Positions 17,199 through 30,509 are shown, counted from the stretch's first letter. The stretch: DNA of 64,000 bases from Variovorax paradoxus (GCA_016806145.1 CP063166.1:558001-622000); one strand, 5' to 3'. The notes: generated by a model not told the origin, from the letters alone. Numbers and translations are program-made.

Positions 17199-18788
17199 TC
17201 AGCCGCGAACGCGTTCTCGCAGCTCGCGCTTGAGCACCTTGCCGATCGCGCTGCGCGGCAGCTCGTCGATCAGTTCCAGGCCCGCGAGCCGCTGCGTCTT
17301 GCCGACCTGGGCATTGGCCCATTGCAGCAGCGCCTCGGCGGCGGTGGCATCGCCCTCGCGGCGCACCACGAAGGCCATCGGCGTCTCGCCCCATTGCTCG
17401 GAGGGCACGCCGACCACCGCCACGTCGGCCACGGCCGCATGGCAGCGCAGCACCGCCTCGAGATCGCTCGGGTAGATGTTGAAGCCGCCGCTGATGATCA
17501 TGTCCTTCTTGCGGTCGAACAGCGTGAGGAAGCCGTCGGCATCGAAGCGGCCCACGTCGCCGGTGCGGATGAAACGCTTGCCCGTCGCGTCGAACCATTC
17601 GGCCTCGCGCGTCTTCTCGGGCTGGCGGTGGTAGCCGGTCATCATGCCGGCCGAGTGGCCGACCACCTCGCCGGCCACCTCGGTGTTGCCGGCCGGCAGC
17701 TCGCGGCCTTCCTCGTCGATCAGCCGGATGTCGCTGCCCGGCGCCGGCTGGCCCACGGTGTGCAGCTTGGTCGGATGCAGGTGGGCCTCGAGGATGCAGG
17801 TGCCGCCGCCCTCGGTCATGCCGTAGAACTCGATCAGCCCTCCGGGCCAGCGCGCGAGCACGTCGGCCTTGAGCGCCGCATTGAAGGGCGCGCTGGTGCT
17901 GAACTTGAAGCGGTAGGCCGAGAGGTCGTGCGCGTCGAAGCGGGGATGCGCCATCAGCCGCTGGTACTGCACCGGCACCAGCATGGTGTGGGTCACGCGG
18001 TGCCGTTCGGCCAGCTGCAGGTAGCCGAGCGCGTCGAACTTCGGCATCAGCACCACGCAGCCGCCGAAGGCCAGCGTGGGGAAGAACACGACCAGCGTGG
18101 TGTTCGAGTACAGCGGCGTCGACAGCAGCGTGACGGTCTGGCTGTCGTACGCGTACTTGGCGCCGCGCTGCACGTGGGCCCAGCGCATGCCGTGGCCCTG
18201 CACGATGCCCTTGGGCTCGCCCGTGGTGCCCGAGGAATAGATGATGTTGAAGGCCGTGCCGGGCTGTACGTCGGCCGCCTCGGGCGTGGCGCCTTCGGGC
18301 GCGAGCCAGTCGGCCAGCGAGCGGCCGATGGCCGAGCCGTCGAGCGCCACGCGCGCGATGCCGCCGGGCTGCGCCGCACCGATCACCTCGGCCGCGCCCG
18401 CGTCGGCGAAGAGGAGGCGCGCATCGGCGTCGGAGATCATGCGCGCCAGGCTGGCCGGCGTGGAGCCCGGGGCCAGCGGCGCCACCGCCACGCCCGCGCG
18501 CAGCGCGCCGAGGAACACGGCCGCGTAGTTCACCGACGAGGCGGCGCAGACCGCGATCGCGTCGCCGGCGCGCAGGCCGTCGCGCTGCAGGCTGGCGGCG
18601 ATGCGGTCCATCAGCGCGTCGAGCGCGCGGTAGTCGAGCTGCTGCGCGGCGTCGGCGAGCGCGGGGCGCTCGGGGGTGTTGTGCGCGTGGAAGCGGATCA
18701 GGTCGGCGATCACGCCGAAGTCGCGTTCCATCATGGCCTGAAAGGAAGCGTCGGAAGAAGCGGGAGAGGCGGAAGCGGATTGCTGCAA
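17199..18788 (-). CDS. AMP-forming acyl-CoA synthetase
   Basis: This ANL-superfamily enzyme carries the P-loop YSSGTTGEPKGI, the A5 motif FYGMTEGGG, A8 RTGDVGRFDADGFL with the hinge DRKKDMIISGGFNIYP, and the C-terminal catalytic Lys in IGKVLKREL. It activates a carboxylate with ATP and CoA; medium-chain or aromatic acids are likely, but the sequence does not decide. I chose a TTG start with an upstream GAGGA at good spacing, giving 529 residues. An ATG at 18734 (MMERDFGVIA, 511 residues) is a fair alternative and is where clear homology begins. The kinase gene follows in the same direction. Confidence 0.88.
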   Translation of the reverse strand: MQQSASASPASSDASFQAMMERDFGVIADLIRFHAHNTPERPALADAAQQLDYRALDALMDRIAASLQRDGLRAGDAIAVCAASSVNYAAVFLGALRAGVAVAPLAPGSTPASLARMISDADARLLFADAGAAEVIGAAQPGGIARVALDGSAIGRSLADWLAPEGATPEAADVQPGTAFNIIYSSGTTGEPKGIVQGHGMRWAHVQRGAKYAYDSQTVTLLSTPLYSNTTLVVFFPTLAFGGCVVLMPKFDALGYLQLAERHRVTHTMLVPVQYQRLMAHPRFDAHDLSAYRFKFSTSAPFNAALKADVLARWPGGLIEFYGMTEGGGTCILEAHLHPTKLHTVGQPAPGSDIRLIDEEGRELPAGNTEVAGEVVGHSAGMMTGYHRQPEKTREAEWFDATGKRFIRTGDVGRFDADGFLTLFDRKKDMIISGGFNIYPSDLEAVLRCHAAVADVAVVGVPSEQWGETPMAFVVRREGDATAAEALLQWANAQVGKTQRLAGLELIDELPRSAIGKVLKRELRERVRG

Positions 18789-18873
18789 GGTCGGATCCTC
18801 GGTCGTTGCCGGCCGTGCAGGATAGCGAAGATGCCCCGCGCCCGGTGAGCCCGAGGCGACGGGCCGCGCCATG

Positions 18874-18896
18874 AAAAAAGCGGCCCGGAGGCCGCT
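18874..18896 (-). terminator. intrinsic terminator of lipA
   Basis: On the minus strand AGCGGCC and GGCCGCT pair around TCCG, followed by a run of six T (A-run at 18874-18879 on the plus strand). It lies just after the lipA stop. Confidence 0.85.
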
Positions 18897-18918
18897 CGTT
18901 GCAGGGGGCTCGCGCGGC

Positions 18919-19902
18919 TCAGACGCCGGCCGCGTGCGCCTGCTGGTCCGCGTGGTAGCTCGAGCGCACCATCGCGCCGACGGCCGCGTGCGAGAAGCCC
19001 ATCTTGTAGGCCTCTTCCTCGAACATCTTGAAGGTGTCGGGATGCACGTAGCGGCGCACCGGCAGGTGCGAGCCCGACGGCGACAGGTACTGGCCAATGG
19101 TCAGCATGTCGATGTCGTGGGCGCGCATGTCGCGCATCACCTGCAGGATCTCCTCGTCGGTCTCGCCGAGGCCGACCATGATGCCGCTCTTGGTCGGCAC
19201 CTCGGGGTGCAGCGCCTTGAACTTCTTCAGCAGGTTGAGGCTGAACTGGTAGTCGCTGCCCGGGCGCGCTTCCTTGTACAGGCGCGGCGCGGTCTCGAGG
19301 TTGTGGTTCATCACGTCGGGCGGCGCGGCCTTGAGGATCTCGAGCGCGCGGTCGTCGCGGCCGCGGAAGTCGGGCACCAGGATCTCGATCTGCGTCATCG
19401 GCGAGAGCTCGCGGATGTTGCGGATGCAGTCGACGAAGTGCTGGCTGCCGCCGTCGCGCAGGTCGTCGCGGTCGACGCTGGTGATCACCACGTACTTCAG
19501 GCGCAGCTTGGCGATGGTCTTCGCGAGGTTCAGCGGCTCGTCCTTGTCGAGCGGATCGGGGCGGCCGTGGCCCACGTCGCAGAACGGGCAGCGCCGCGTG
19601 CACTTGTCGCCCATGATCATGAAGGTGGCGGTGCCGTTGCCGAAGCATTCGCCGATGTTCGGGCACGACGCCTCTTCGCAGACCGTGTGCAGGTTGCTCT
19701 CGCGCAGGATCTGCTTGATCTCGTAGAAGCGCGTGGTCGGGCTGCCGGCCTTGACGCGGATCCACTCGGGCTTCTTGAGCACCTCGCCCTGCTGGATCAC
19801 CTTGACGGGGATGCGCGAGAGCTTGGCCGCGGCCTTCTGCTTGGCCAGCGGGTTGTAGGTTTCGGCGCTCTGGGCGTCGCGGACGACTTCGGTGGTGCTC
19901 AT
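18919..19902 (-). CDS. lipA: lipoyl synthase
   Basis: The 327-residue radical-SAM enzyme inserts two sulfurs into protein-bound octanoyl groups to make lipoyl cofactors. The auxiliary cluster motif [12 protein letters not shown] (about 73-84) and the radical-[11 protein letters not shown] (about 99-106) are both complete, and the C-terminal RSSYHAD carries the conserved Arg-Ser-Ser. Length is normal. lipB lies 11 bp upstream on the same strand, as in many proteobacteria, and a terminator follows. Expression is presumably constitutive; no operator is seen. Confidence 0.98.
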   Translation of the reverse strand: MSTTEVVRDAQSAETYNPLAKQKAAAKLSRIPVKVIQQGEVLKKPEWIRVKAGSPTTRFYEIKQILRESNLHTVCEEASCPNIGECFGNGTATFMIMGDKCTRRCPFCDVGHGRPDPLDKDEPLNLAKTIAKLRLKYVVITSVDRDDLRDGGSQHFVDCIRNIRELSPMTQIEILVPDFRGRDDRALEILKAAPPDVMNHNLETAPRLYKEARPGSDYQFSLNLLKKFKALHPEVPTKSGIMVGLGETDEEILQVMRDMRAHDIDMLTIGQYLSPSGSHLPVRRYVHPDTFKMFEEEAYKMGFSHAAVGAMVRSSYHADQQAHAAGV

Positions 19903-19913
19903 TGGAGTTCTCG

Positions 19914-20609
19914 TCAAGGCGCCAGGAAAGTACCGAGCTTGCGGCCCAGCACGGCGGCGGCTTCTTCCCATGTGGATTGGACGCCGATTGTAGAAAGGTC
20001 GACCGTTTGCAGCCCGGCGTAGCCGCAAGGGTTGATTCGCGAGAAGGGTTCGAGGTCCATCGCGACGTTGAGCGCCACGCCGTGGTAGGTGGCGTGGCGG
20101 CTGACCTTGATGCCCAGCGCGGCGATCTTGCCGAGGCCGCGGAACGGGTCGTGCGCGGGCCGCGGGCCGGTGAGGGCGGCATGCGAGAACGGGTCGTCCA
20201 GCCGCACGTAGATGCCGGGCGCGCCGGCCACGCGGTGGCCGGTGACGCCGAAATGCGACAGCGTGCGCAGCACCGCTTCCTCGAGCCGGTAGACGTATTC
20301 CTTGACGAAGTAGCCCGCGCGGCGCAGGTCGATCAGCGGATAGGCCACCACCTGGCCCGGACCGTGGAAGGTGACCTGGCCGCCGCGGTCGGTCTGCACC
20401 ACGGGGATCTCGCCGGGGTTGAGGATGTGGTCCTGGCGGCCCGCGATGCCCTGCGTGAAGACCGGCGCGTGCTCGCAAATCCATAGCGCGTCGTGCGTGT
20501 CGGGCGTGCGTTCCAGCGTGAACTGCTTCATCGCGGCGAAGGTGGCGGCGTAGTCGACGCGGCCTTGCCAGTCGAGGGCGATGGGGGGCGCTGCGGTGTC
20601 GGTGCTCAT
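19914..20609 (-). CDS. lipB: octanoyl-[ACP]:protein N-octanoyltransferase
   Basis: The 231-residue enzyme transfers octanoate from acyl carrier protein to lipoyl domains, the step before LipA. The signature [18 protein letters not shown] is complete. The catalytic Cys is in INPCGYAGL and the catalytic Lys in AALGIKVSR. The start codon overlaps the stop of the upstream MBL-fold gene by 4 bp (ATGA), so lipB is translationally coupled to an apparently unrelated hydrolase. Confidence 0.97.
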   Translation of the reverse strand: MSTDTAAPPIALDWQGRVDYAATFAAMKQFTLERTPDTHDALWICEHAPVFTQGIAGRQDHILNPGEIPVVQTDRGGQVTFHGPGQVVAYPLIDLRRAGYFVKEYVYRLEEAVLRTLSHFGVTGHRVAGAPGIYVRLDDPFSHAALTGPRPAHDPFRGLGKIAALGIKVSRHATYHGVALNVAMDLEPFSRINPCGYAGLQTVDLSTIGVQSTWEEAAAVLGRKLGTFLAP

Positions 20610-21838
20610 CGTGGGGTCTGCCGCTCGGGCAGGGTGCGGGTCTCGCCGATGGCGAGCGTGAAGAAATCGTCGGCGGCCACGCCCTGGGCCTGGCGCGCGG
20701 CGGCGAGGTCGCGCGGCGGCTGGTCGAGCACCTCGTCGGTCAGCGCGAAGGTGCCCCAGTGCACGCCCAGGCTGCGCTTGGCGCCGAGTTCGCGGTGGAT
20801 GCACACGCTCTCCTCGGGATTCACGTGCTGGTCCTTCATGAACCAGCGTGGCTCGTAGGCGCCCACGGGCAGCAGCGCGAGGTCGAAGCCGCCGCCCTGG
20901 GCCGGGCCCTGGCGCGGCGCGAAGCGGGCCTGGATGTCGGCGAAGTCGCGCGAATAGCCGGTGTCGCCCGAATAGAAGAGCTGCAGCTTCGGCGACAGCA
21001 CGGCGAAACCGCCCCACAGCGTCTTGAGGCGGTCGCCGAGGCCGCGCGCGCTCCAGTGCTGGGCGGGCGTGAGGAAGACCTGGGTGGCGTCCGTCGCGGT
21101 CGCGAGGCCCGCGCCGTTGCGCTGGATGCGCACCTGCGAAGCCTGCGGCGGGGCGCTGCCGGTGCCGGTGCCGGTCGGCAGCTCGAGGCTGTCCCACCAG
21201 TCGAGCTCGACCGCGTTGGCGATGCCGCGCTCGGCCAGCCAGGGGGCGATGCCCAGCGGCACCACGAACAGCGGCGATCCGCCGGCCTGCGCGGCGAGCG
21301 CCTTCACGCTGGCCTCGTCGAGGTGGTCGTAGTGGTTGTGGCTGATCAGCACCAGGTCGATGCGCGGCAGCTCGGCCAGCGCCAGGCCCGGCGGCTGGAA
21401 GCGCTTCGGGCCCGCGAACGAGACCGGCGAAGCGCGCTCGCCGAACACCGGGTCGGTCAGCACGTGGAGGCCGCCGTTCGCGGTCGGCAGCTGCACCAGC
21501 ACGGTGGCATGGCCGATGAAGGTGGCGGTGGGGCGCATCGGCTGCGCCGTGGCGTTGGCGCGCAGCAGCGCGAGCTCGGGCTTGACCACCGGCGGCGGCG
21601 CATCGGGCGCCTTCGGCAGGCCCTTGAACCACGACGGGATCTGCCAGCGCACCAGCACGTCGATGAAGAAGTTCTTGGGCTGGAACTCGACGTAGTTGTC
21701 CTGGAAACCGTCAGGCCGGTGGTGCGGGCGGCTCGCGTCGTAGTAGGGATTGGGGGCGGTGGAGCAGGCCACCGCCAGTCCGCCCGCGCACAGCGCGGCC
21801 GCGAGGTGCCGCCAGCGTGTCAGCGCACAACGCGGCAT
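20606..21838 (-). CDS. metallo-beta-lactamase-fold hydrolase, probable lipoprotein (NAPE-PLD/RomA-like)
   Basis: The 410-residue protein begins with a signal sequence and a lipobox-like AVAC (Cys near 25). The catalytic fold has [11 protein letters not shown], the metal motif [27 protein letters not shown] and GVHWGTFAL. This pattern matches the group containing N-acyl-phosphatidylethanolamine phospholipase D and RomA, which hydrolyse phosphodiester or related bonds in envelope lipids. It is predicted to act in the periplasm or at the outer membrane. It sits between the DUF493 gene (14 bp gap) and lipB (4-bp overlap). Confidence 0.85.
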   Translation of the reverse strand: MPRCALTRWRHLAAALCAGGLAVACSTAPNPYYDASRPHHRPDGFQDNYVEFQPKNFFIDVLVRWQIPSWFKGLPKAPDAPPPVVKPELALLRANATAQPMRPTATFIGHATVLVQLPTANGGLHVLTDPVFGERASPVSFAGPKRFQPPGLALAELPRIDLVLISHNHYDHLDEASVKALAAQAGGSPLFVVPLGIAPWLAERGIANAVELDWWDSLELPTGTGTGSAPPQASQVRIQRNGAGLATATDATQVFLTPAQHWSARGLGDRLKTLWGGFAVLSPKLQLFYSGDTGYSRDFADIQARFAPRQGPAQGGGFDLALLPVGAYEPRWFMKDQHVNPEESVCIHRELGAKRSLGVHWGTFALTDEVLDQPPRDLAAARQAQGVAADDFFTLAIGETRTLPERQTPR

Positions 21839-21851
21839 CGCTCGCCCGTGC

Positions 21852-22163
21852 TCAGAGCACGACCTTGACCATCGGGTGCGAGGACAGGGCGCGGTAGATG
21901 TCGTCGAGCTGCTCGCGGCTGGTGGCGGTCACGGTGATCGTCACGCCGAGGTAGTTGCCGGCCTTGCTGTCGCGCAGCTCGACGGTGGTGGCGTCGAAGC
22001 TCGGGTCGAAGCGCTCGGCGATCTGGGTGATCGCGTGCACGAAGCCGTCGACCTTCGCACCCATCACCTTGATCGGGAACTGCGAGGGGTACTCGATCAG
22101 CGAATCCTTGCGCGGATCGGTGACGGCGTCGGTGGCGGGCGTGTCGGGACGGTCGGTGCTCAT
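21852..22163 (-). CDS. DUF493 (YbeD-like) protein
   Basis: The 103-residue protein has the DUF493 signature: IEYPSQFPIKVMGAKVDGFVH at the start and an ACT-like alpha/beta pattern with YLGVTITVTATSREQLDDIYRALSSHPMVKVVL at the end. E. coli YbeD lies beside lipB in the same order, so its presence supports lipB assignment. It is thought to be a small allosteric-like domain protein of unknown role. Its start overlaps the stop of the aminotransferase gene by 4 bp. Confidence 0.9.
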   Translation of the reverse strand: MSTDRPDTPATDAVTDPRKDSLIEYPSQFPIKVMGAKVDGFVHAITQIAERFDPSFDATTVELRDSKAGNYLGVTITVTATSREQLDDIYRALSSHPMVKVVL

Positions 22164-23056
22164 GCGGATACTCCTCGTGGCGGCTGCTGCGCCTGTGCGT
22201 TGTGTCGCTTGGCCTCCTGGTAGGCCGCGTACAAGCTCTGGTAGATGGGGCCGGGTCGGCCATTGCCAATGGGCTGGTCGTCGAGCAGCGTCACCGGCAG
22301 CACCTCCTTCGTGGCCGAGGAGATCATCAGCTCGTCGGCCGCGAACACCTCCTCGCGCGCGATGCGCCGCAGCACGAACGGGATGCCGCGCTCGGCGCAC
22401 AGGCGCTCGAGCAGGCCGTAGCGGATGCCGGTCAGCACCAGGTTGTCGCGCGGCGGGCCGAACACGGTGCCGTCCTTGACCACCCAGACGTTGCTCGAGG
22501 CCGCCTCGCTGAGCCATTCGTCGCGGAACATCACGGTCTCGGTCGCGCCCGCGTCGACGCCGATCTGGCGCGCGATCACCGCGCCCAGCAGGCTGGTACT
22601 CTTGATGTGCGCCTTGGCCCAGCGGAACTCGTCGGCCGTCACGCATTTCACGCCGTTCGTGCGCGCCGCTTCGTTCGGCAGGGTGAGCCGATTGACCATC
22701 GCGAAGACGGTGGGCGCGATGCCCTGGACCATCGCGTGGTCGCGCGGTGCGACCCCGCGCGTGACCTGGATGTAGACTGAAACGGTCGCCTCGTTCGCGG
22801 CCGAGTCCACGAGCCGCTGCGCCAGGGCGCGCCAACCCTCGCGGTCGTGCGGGTTCGCAATGCGGACCTCGGCGAGCGAACGCTCGAGCCGGGCCAGGTG
22901 CTCGTCGAGGCAGAACAGGTGGCCGTCGTAGGCCGGGATCACTTCGTAGATGCCGTCGCCGAAGATGAAGCCGCGATCGAGGACGCTGATCTTCGCGTCG
23001 CGCAGCGGAAGGTAGTCGCCATCGAGATGGCACAGGGTGGCGGGCAGGGCTTGCAT
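22160..23056 (-). CDS. dat: D-amino-acid aminotransferase (PLP fold type IV)
   Basis: The 298-residue enzyme has the fold-type-IV markers SVLDRGFIFGDGIYEVI, the PLP-binding Lys at about 152 (AHIKSTSLLGAV), ETVMFRDEWLSEAASSNVWVV and ISSATKEVLPV. Together these fit D-alanine-type aminotransferase rather than branched-chain IlvE or aminodeoxychorismate lyase, although IlvE-like activity cannot be excluded. It is the first gene of the run dat, DUF493, MBL hydrolase, lipB, lipA. It diverges from atpI across 127 bp. Confidence 0.88.
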   Translation of the reverse strand: MQALPATLCHLDGDYLPLRDAKISVLDRGFIFGDGIYEVIPAYDGHLFCLDEHLARLERSLAEVRIANPHDREGWRALAQRLVDSAANEATVSVYIQVTRGVAPRDHAMVQGIAPTVFAMVNRLTLPNEAARTNGVKCVTADEFRWAKAHIKSTSLLGAVIARQIGVDAGATETVMFRDEWLSEAASSNVWVVKDGTVFGPPRDNLVLTGIRYGLLERLCAERGIPFVLRRIAREEVFAADELMISSATKEVLPVTLLDDQPIGNGRPGPIYQSLYAAYQEAKRHNAQAQQPPRGVSA

Positions 23057-23131
23057 GGCGCAAATTATGAGCGCCGTCCCCAATGTGTCGCTTGTGCGCC
23101 CAAGATGTCCGGATCGGGGCGGGTTTGTCCT

Positions 23132-23137
23132 TATAAT
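23132..23137 (+). promoter_or_regulatory. -10 element of the atp operon promoter
   Basis: A perfect TATAAT lies 46 bp before the atpI start in the divergent gap. No good -35 hexamer is found 16-18 bp upstream (CCGGAT region), so the promoter may be weak or activator-dependent. Confidence 0.45.
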
Positions 23138-23183
23138 CAGAGGCTTTGTAGAATTCTCGGCAGGCAAGGGGTTCGCATTCCAA

Positions 23184-23657
23184 ATGACAACCAGGACCCC
23201 CGAAGCCGAACCCGAGGTCGAAATCTCTGATTTCGAGCCGCTCACGTCCGAAGAGGCGCGGCGGCTGCGCGAGCAAAATCCCGAACTGTCGCCCTGGTGG
23301 GTGATCGGGGCCCAGGTGGCCTTGGGAGTGATCGTGGCGGGAGTTGCATGGGTGTGGACGGGACTGTCGTCGGCCGCCGTGTCGGGGCTCTACGGAGCGA
23401 TCGCGGTGGCCTTGCCGGCGGCGCTGTTCGTTCGAGGCGTACGGCGCGGAACGGGAGCAGTGTCACAGTCCGCTGCCATGCTGAGGTTTTTTGTGTGGGA
23501 GTCGATCAAGATCGTGCTGACCGTGGCCATGCTGGTTGCGGCGCCGTGGCTGGTCGGAGGGCTGAACTGGCTGGCGCTGGTCGCTGGCGTGATCGCCGCC
23601 CTGAAGACGTACTGGATCGCACTCGTGGTGCGGCCCAGGTTGTTGAACCGGATTTGA
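23184..23657 (+). CDS. atpI: ATP synthase subunit I
   Basis: The 157-residue protein has an acidic N-terminal tail of about 35 residues and four membrane segments (about 39-57, 62-82, 100-118 and 125-145). It precedes atpB, the normal place of the non-stoichiometric AtpI protein, which helps assemble the c-ring. The start MTTRTPEAEP was chosen because the longer frame to 23037 runs through the promoter region. No strong ribosome site is visible. Confidence 0.88.
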   Translation: MTTRTPEAEPEVEISDFEPLTSEEARRLREQNPELSPWWVIGAQVALGVIVAGVAWVWTGLSSAAVSGLYGAIAVALPAALFVRGVRRGTGAVSQSAAMLRFFVWESIKIVLTVAMLVAAPWLVGGLNWLALVAGVIAALKTYWIALVVRPRLLNRI

Positions 23658-23681
23658 CTTGTTTAAAAAGAGACGCTGAAG

Positions 23682-24578
23682 ATGGCCGCCGAAGGACACG
23701 CACCGACTGCGAGTGAGTACATCGTTCACCACCTCCAACATTGGCAGGTCGACTGGAATCTCAATCCCGTGGTGCAGAAGTCGATCGTCGACTTCAACAT
23801 CATCAATCTCGACTCGATCCTGTATGCGCTGATCATCGGCGCGCTGGGTTGCTTCGTGCTGTGGCTGGCCGCGCGCAAGGCCTCGTCGGGCGTGCCGGGC
23901 CGCTTCCAGGCCGCGGTCGAGATCCTGGTCGAGATGGTCGACAACCAGACCAAGGCCAACATCCACAACGCCAAGAGCCGCAAGTTCATTGCGCCGCTCG
24001 CGCTCACGGTGTTCGTCTGGATCTTCCTGCTCAACGCGATGGACATGCTGCCGGTGGATCTGCTGCCGGCCATCTGGGCGAAGCTGCATGAAGTTGCCGG
24101 CCACGATCCGCACCACGCGTACATGCGCGCCGTGCCCACGGCCGACCTGTCCACCACGCTGGGCCTGTCGACCTCCGTGCTGCTGCTGTGCCTGCTCTAC
24201 AGCATCAAGATCAAGGGCGCCGGCGGCTGGGCGCACGAACTGGTGACCGCGCCGTTCGGCACCAGCAAGAACCCCGTGTTTGCCGTGATCCTCGGCATCG
24301 TCAACCTGCTCATGCAGATCATCGAGTACGTGGCCAAGACCGTGTCGCATGGCATGCGGCTGTTCGGCAACATGTACGCGGGCGAACTCGTTTTCATGCT
24401 GATCGCGCTCATGGGTGGTGCGATGGCTGCGTCGTTCTCGGGAGTGCTGTTGCCAGTGGGCCACGTCATTGCCGGTACTGTCTGGGCGATCTTCCACATT
24501 CTGGTGATCACGCTCCAGGCATTCATTTTCATGATGCTGACGCTCATTTATCTGGGCCAGGCTCATGAGGCCCACTGA
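23682..24578 (+). CDS. atpB: F1Fo ATP synthase subunit a
   Basis: The 298-residue membrane protein forms the proton half-channels next to the c-ring. The essential Arg is at about residue 226 in HGMRLFGNMYAGEL. Other conserved segments are FVWIFLLNAMDMLPVDLLP and the C-terminal QAFIFMMLTLIYLGQAHE. The loop with HDPHHAY between helices is His-rich, as in other betaproteobacteria. It follows atpI by 24 bp. Confidence 0.97.
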   Translation: MAAEGHAPTASEYIVHHLQHWQVDWNLNPVVQKSIVDFNIINLDSILYALIIGALGCFVLWLAARKASSGVPGRFQAAVEILVEMVDNQTKANIHNAKSRKFIAPLALTVFVWIFLLNAMDMLPVDLLPAIWAKLHEVAGHDPHHAYMRAVPTADLSTTLGLSTSVLLLCLLYSIKIKGAGGWAHELVTAPFGTSKNPVFAVILGIVNLLMQIIEYVAKTVSHGMRLFGNMYAGELVFMLIALMGGAMAASFSGVLLPVGHVIAGTVWAIFHILVITLQAFIFMMLTLIYLGQAHEAH

Positions 24579-24630
24579 GGCTCGGTTCCCTTTCGTTCTT
24601 TTTCTTTTGCATTCATCCAGTTAAATCTAA

Positions 24631-24903
<273 letters not shown>

Positions 24904-24937
24904 TCCGGTTTCAACGCCACTCTAGAAAGGTGTTGCC

Positions 24938-25408
24938 GTGAGTATCAACGCGACCCTGTTCGTTCAGGCCATCGTCTTCCTGTTGCTCGTGCTGTTCACG
25001 ATGAGATTCGTGTGGCCGCCGATCGCGAAGGCTTTGGATGACCGGGCACAAAAGATCGCCGCGGGCCTGGCGGCCGCCGACAAGGCCAAGGCCGAACTGC
25101 AGTCCGCCAACCAGCGCGTCGAACAGGAACTGTCGGCGTCTCGCACCGAGACCGCCAGCCGTCTTGCCGACGCCGAGCGCCGCGCCCAGCAGATCATCGA
25201 GGAAGCCAAGGGCCGTGCGAACGAAGAGGCCAACAAGATCGTCGCGGCTGCCCGCGACGAGGCCGAGCAGCAGACCGTGCGCGCCCGCGAAGCGCTGCGC
25301 GAGCAGGTTGCCGCGCTGGCCGTCAAGGGTGCCGAGCAGATCCTCCGCAAGGAAGTCGATGCCGGCGTCCATGCCGACCTGCTCCAGCGCCTGAAGACCG
25401 AGCTCTGA
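24938..25408 (+). CDS. atpF: F1Fo ATP synthase subunit b
   Basis: The 156-residue protein starts at a GTG ([10 protein letters not shown]). One N-terminal membrane helix (about 5-26) is followed by [14 protein letters not shown] and a long charged coiled coil that forms the peripheral stalk. Length equals the usual 156. atpH begins 7 bp later. Confidence 0.96.
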   Translation: MSINATLFVQAIVFLLLVLFTMRFVWPPIAKALDDRAQKIAAGLAAADKAKAELQSANQRVEQELSASRTETASRLADAERRAQQIIEEAKGRANEEANKIVAAARDEAEQQTVRAREALREQVAALAVKGAEQILRKEVDAGVHADLLQRLKTEL

Positions 25409-25415
25409 GGACGAC

Positions 25416-25946
25416 ATGGCCGAACTCGCGACCATTGCCCGTCCCTACGCTGAAGCGCTGTTCCAGGCCAGTGCCGGCAACCTCGACGCCACCACCGGCT
25501 GGATCGACCAGCTGGCCGCGGTCGTCGGGAACCCGCAGCTGCTGCAGTTCGCGGCCAATCCCAAGGTCGCGCCCGAGCAGGTCGTCGGCCTGGTCGCCGG
25601 CCTGTTGTCCCAGCCGCTGCCGGACCTCGGCACGAACTTCCTGCGCACCGTCCTCGACAACGGCCGCCTCGCGGCCGTTCCCGAGGTGGCGGTCCAGTTC
25701 CGTGCCCTCAAGAACGCCAGCAGCGGTTCGTCCGATGCGGTGATCTACAGCGCCTTCCCGATCGAAGGCGCCGCGCTGCAGGACATCGAGGCGGCGCTCG
25801 TGCGCCGTTTCGGTCGCAAGCTCAAGACGAGCGTCGCGATCGATCCCGAGCTGATCGGCGGCATCCGTGCCGTGGTCGGCGACGAGGTGCTCGACATGTC
25901 CGTCAAGGCCCGGCTCGAACAAATGAAAGCTGCGCTCACCGCCTGA
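25416..25946 (+). CDS. atpH: F1Fo ATP synthase subunit delta
   Basis: The 176-residue protein caps the F1 head and joins it to the b stalk. The conserved start [13 protein letters not shown] and the C-terminal motif [30 protein letters not shown] are both present, and length is typical. It lies between atpF and atpA with short spacers. Confidence 0.96.
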   Translation: MAELATIARPYAEALFQASAGNLDATTGWIDQLAAVVGNPQLLQFAANPKVAPEQVVGLVAGLLSQPLPDLGTNFLRTVLDNGRLAAVPEVAVQFRALKNASSGSSDAVIYSAFPIEGAALQDIEAALVRRFGRKLKTSVAIDPELIGGIRAVVGDEVLDMSVKARLEQMKAALTA

Positions 25947-25996
25947 GGCGGTCTGTCGCCGCGGTAAGCCCTATTTATTGAAAGAAGGAAAGAGTC

Positions 25997-27550
<1,554 letters not shown>

Positions 27551-27571
27551 TCGACCCCCAAAGGAATCCTC

Positions 27572-28447
27572 ATGGCAGCTGGTAAGGAAATCCGCGGCAA
27601 GATCAAATCGGTGGAGAACACCAAGAAGATCACCAAGGCCATGGAAATGGTGGCCGCGTCGAAGATGCGCAAGGCGCAGGAACGCATGCGCGCCGCCCGC
27701 CCCTACAGCGAGAAGATCCGCAACATCGCGGCCAACCTCGGCCAGGCGAATCCGGAGTACACGCACGCGTTCATGAAGGAGAACGAGGCCAAGGCCGCGG
27801 GCTTCATCGTCGTCACGACCGACAAGGGTCTGTGCGGCGGCATGAACACCAACGTGCTGCGCGCCGTGACCGCCAAGCTGCGCGAGCAGCAGTCGGCCGG
27901 CAACGCGGTCGAGGCGGTCGCCATCGGCAACAAGGGCCTGGGCTTCCTCAACCGGATCGGCGCCCGCGTGGTGTCGCATGTCACCCAGCTGGGCGACACG
28001 CCGCACCTCGACAAGCTGATCGGCCCGGTCAAGGTGCTGCTCGACGCGTACGCCGAGGGCAAGCTGAGCGCCGTGTACCTGTGCTACACGAAGTTCATCA
28101 ACACGATGCGCCAGGAATCGGTGGTCGAACAGCTGCTGCCGCTCGCCTCCGAGACGCTGCAGGTCGAGAGCGGCCAGCACGCCTGGGACTACATCTACGA
28201 GCCCGATGCGCAGAGCGTCATCGACGAGCTGCTGGTGCGCTACGTGGAGTCGCTGGTCTACCAGGCCGTGGCCGAGAACATGGCGTCCGAGCAATCGGCG
28301 CGCATGGTCGCGATGAAGGCCGCCACCGACAACGCGGGCAACGTGATCAGCGAACTGAAGCTGGTCTACAACAAGACCCGCCAGGCCGGCATCACGAAGG
28401 AGCTTTCGGAAATCGTGTCGGGCGCGGCCGCAGCGGCGGGCGTCTGA
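27572..28447 (+). CDS. atpG: F1Fo ATP synthase subunit gamma
   Basis: The 291-residue central shaft has the conserved N-terminal helix [27 protein letters not shown] and the C-terminal helix with [40 protein letters not shown]. Length is normal. Unusually, the next gene is not atpD but a small lipoprotein gene. Confidence 0.98.
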   Translation: MAAGKEIRGKIKSVENTKKITKAMEMVAASKMRKAQERMRAARPYSEKIRNIAANLGQANPEYTHAFMKENEAKAAGFIVVTTDKGLCGGMNTNVLRAVTAKLREQQSAGNAVEAVAIGNKGLGFLNRIGARVVSHVTQLGDTPHLDKLIGPVKVLLDAYAEGKLSAVYLCYTKFINTMRQESVVEQLLPLASETLQVESGQHAWDYIYEPDAQSVIDELLVRYVESLVYQAVAENMASEQSARMVAMKAATDNAGNVISELKLVYNKTRQAGITKELSEIVSGAAAAAGV

Positions 28448-28535
28448 TCGAGGCAGTGCACAGGGCCACATTGCCCACGGGTTCGTACGCGGACCGGTGA
28501 CAACGGCCCAGCTCATAACAAGGGGACCCGACTCA

Positions 28536-28943
28536 ATGAAGAAACTTCTCGCCCTGGTAGCCGTGGCTGCCGCTCTGACCGCCTGTTCCAAGAAGGAAGA
28601 GGCACCGGCACCCGCGCCCGCTCCGGCGGCCGCACCGGCGCCGGCGCCTGCTCCCGCTGCATCGGCTCCCGCCGCGGCACCGGCAGCGCCCGCTTCGGCA
28701 CCGGCTGCAGCAGCACCGACGGCTTCGGCCGCCGACCTGCCGCAAGAGTGCAACGACTACCTGACGAAGGTCAGCGCCTGCGTCAGCTCGCAAAGCGGTG
28801 CCGCCGCCGACGCGATGAAGGCCAGCCTCGACCAGACCAAGGCGACCTGGGCTTCGATGGGTGCCGACAAGGCCGCCCTGGGCCAGGCCTGCAAGGCGGC
28901 GTCGGACGCTTTCGCCGCGCAAGCCACGGCGATGAAGTGCTGA
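28536..28943 (+). CDS. small lipoprotein inserted between atpG and atpD (DUF5339-like)
   Basis: The 135-residue protein has a signal peptide and lipobox LTAC with Cys17. A Pro/Ala-only linker of about 45 residues follows, then a helical domain with four Cys (ECNDY, SACVSS, QACKAA and the final KC), which could form two disulfides. It recalls small two-Cys-pair lipoproteins annotated as DUF5339 in Neisseria and relatives, but I am not certain of the family. It should be anchored in the envelope, not part of the ATP synthase. It follows atpG by 88 bp and a hairpin separates it from atpD. An in-frame ATG at 28497 lacks a signal peptide and is not preferred. Confidence 0.8.
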   Translation: MKKLLALVAVAAALTACSKKEEAPAPAPAPAAAPAPAPAPAASAPAAAPAAPASAPAAAAPTASAADLPQECNDYLTKVSACVSSQSGAAADAMKASLDQTKATWASMGADKAALGQACKAASDAFAAQATAMKC

Positions 28944-28958
28944 GCACGGCGAGCGTAG

Positions 28959-30497
<1,539 letters not shown>

Positions 30498-30509
30498 GAA
30501 GGAATCACC

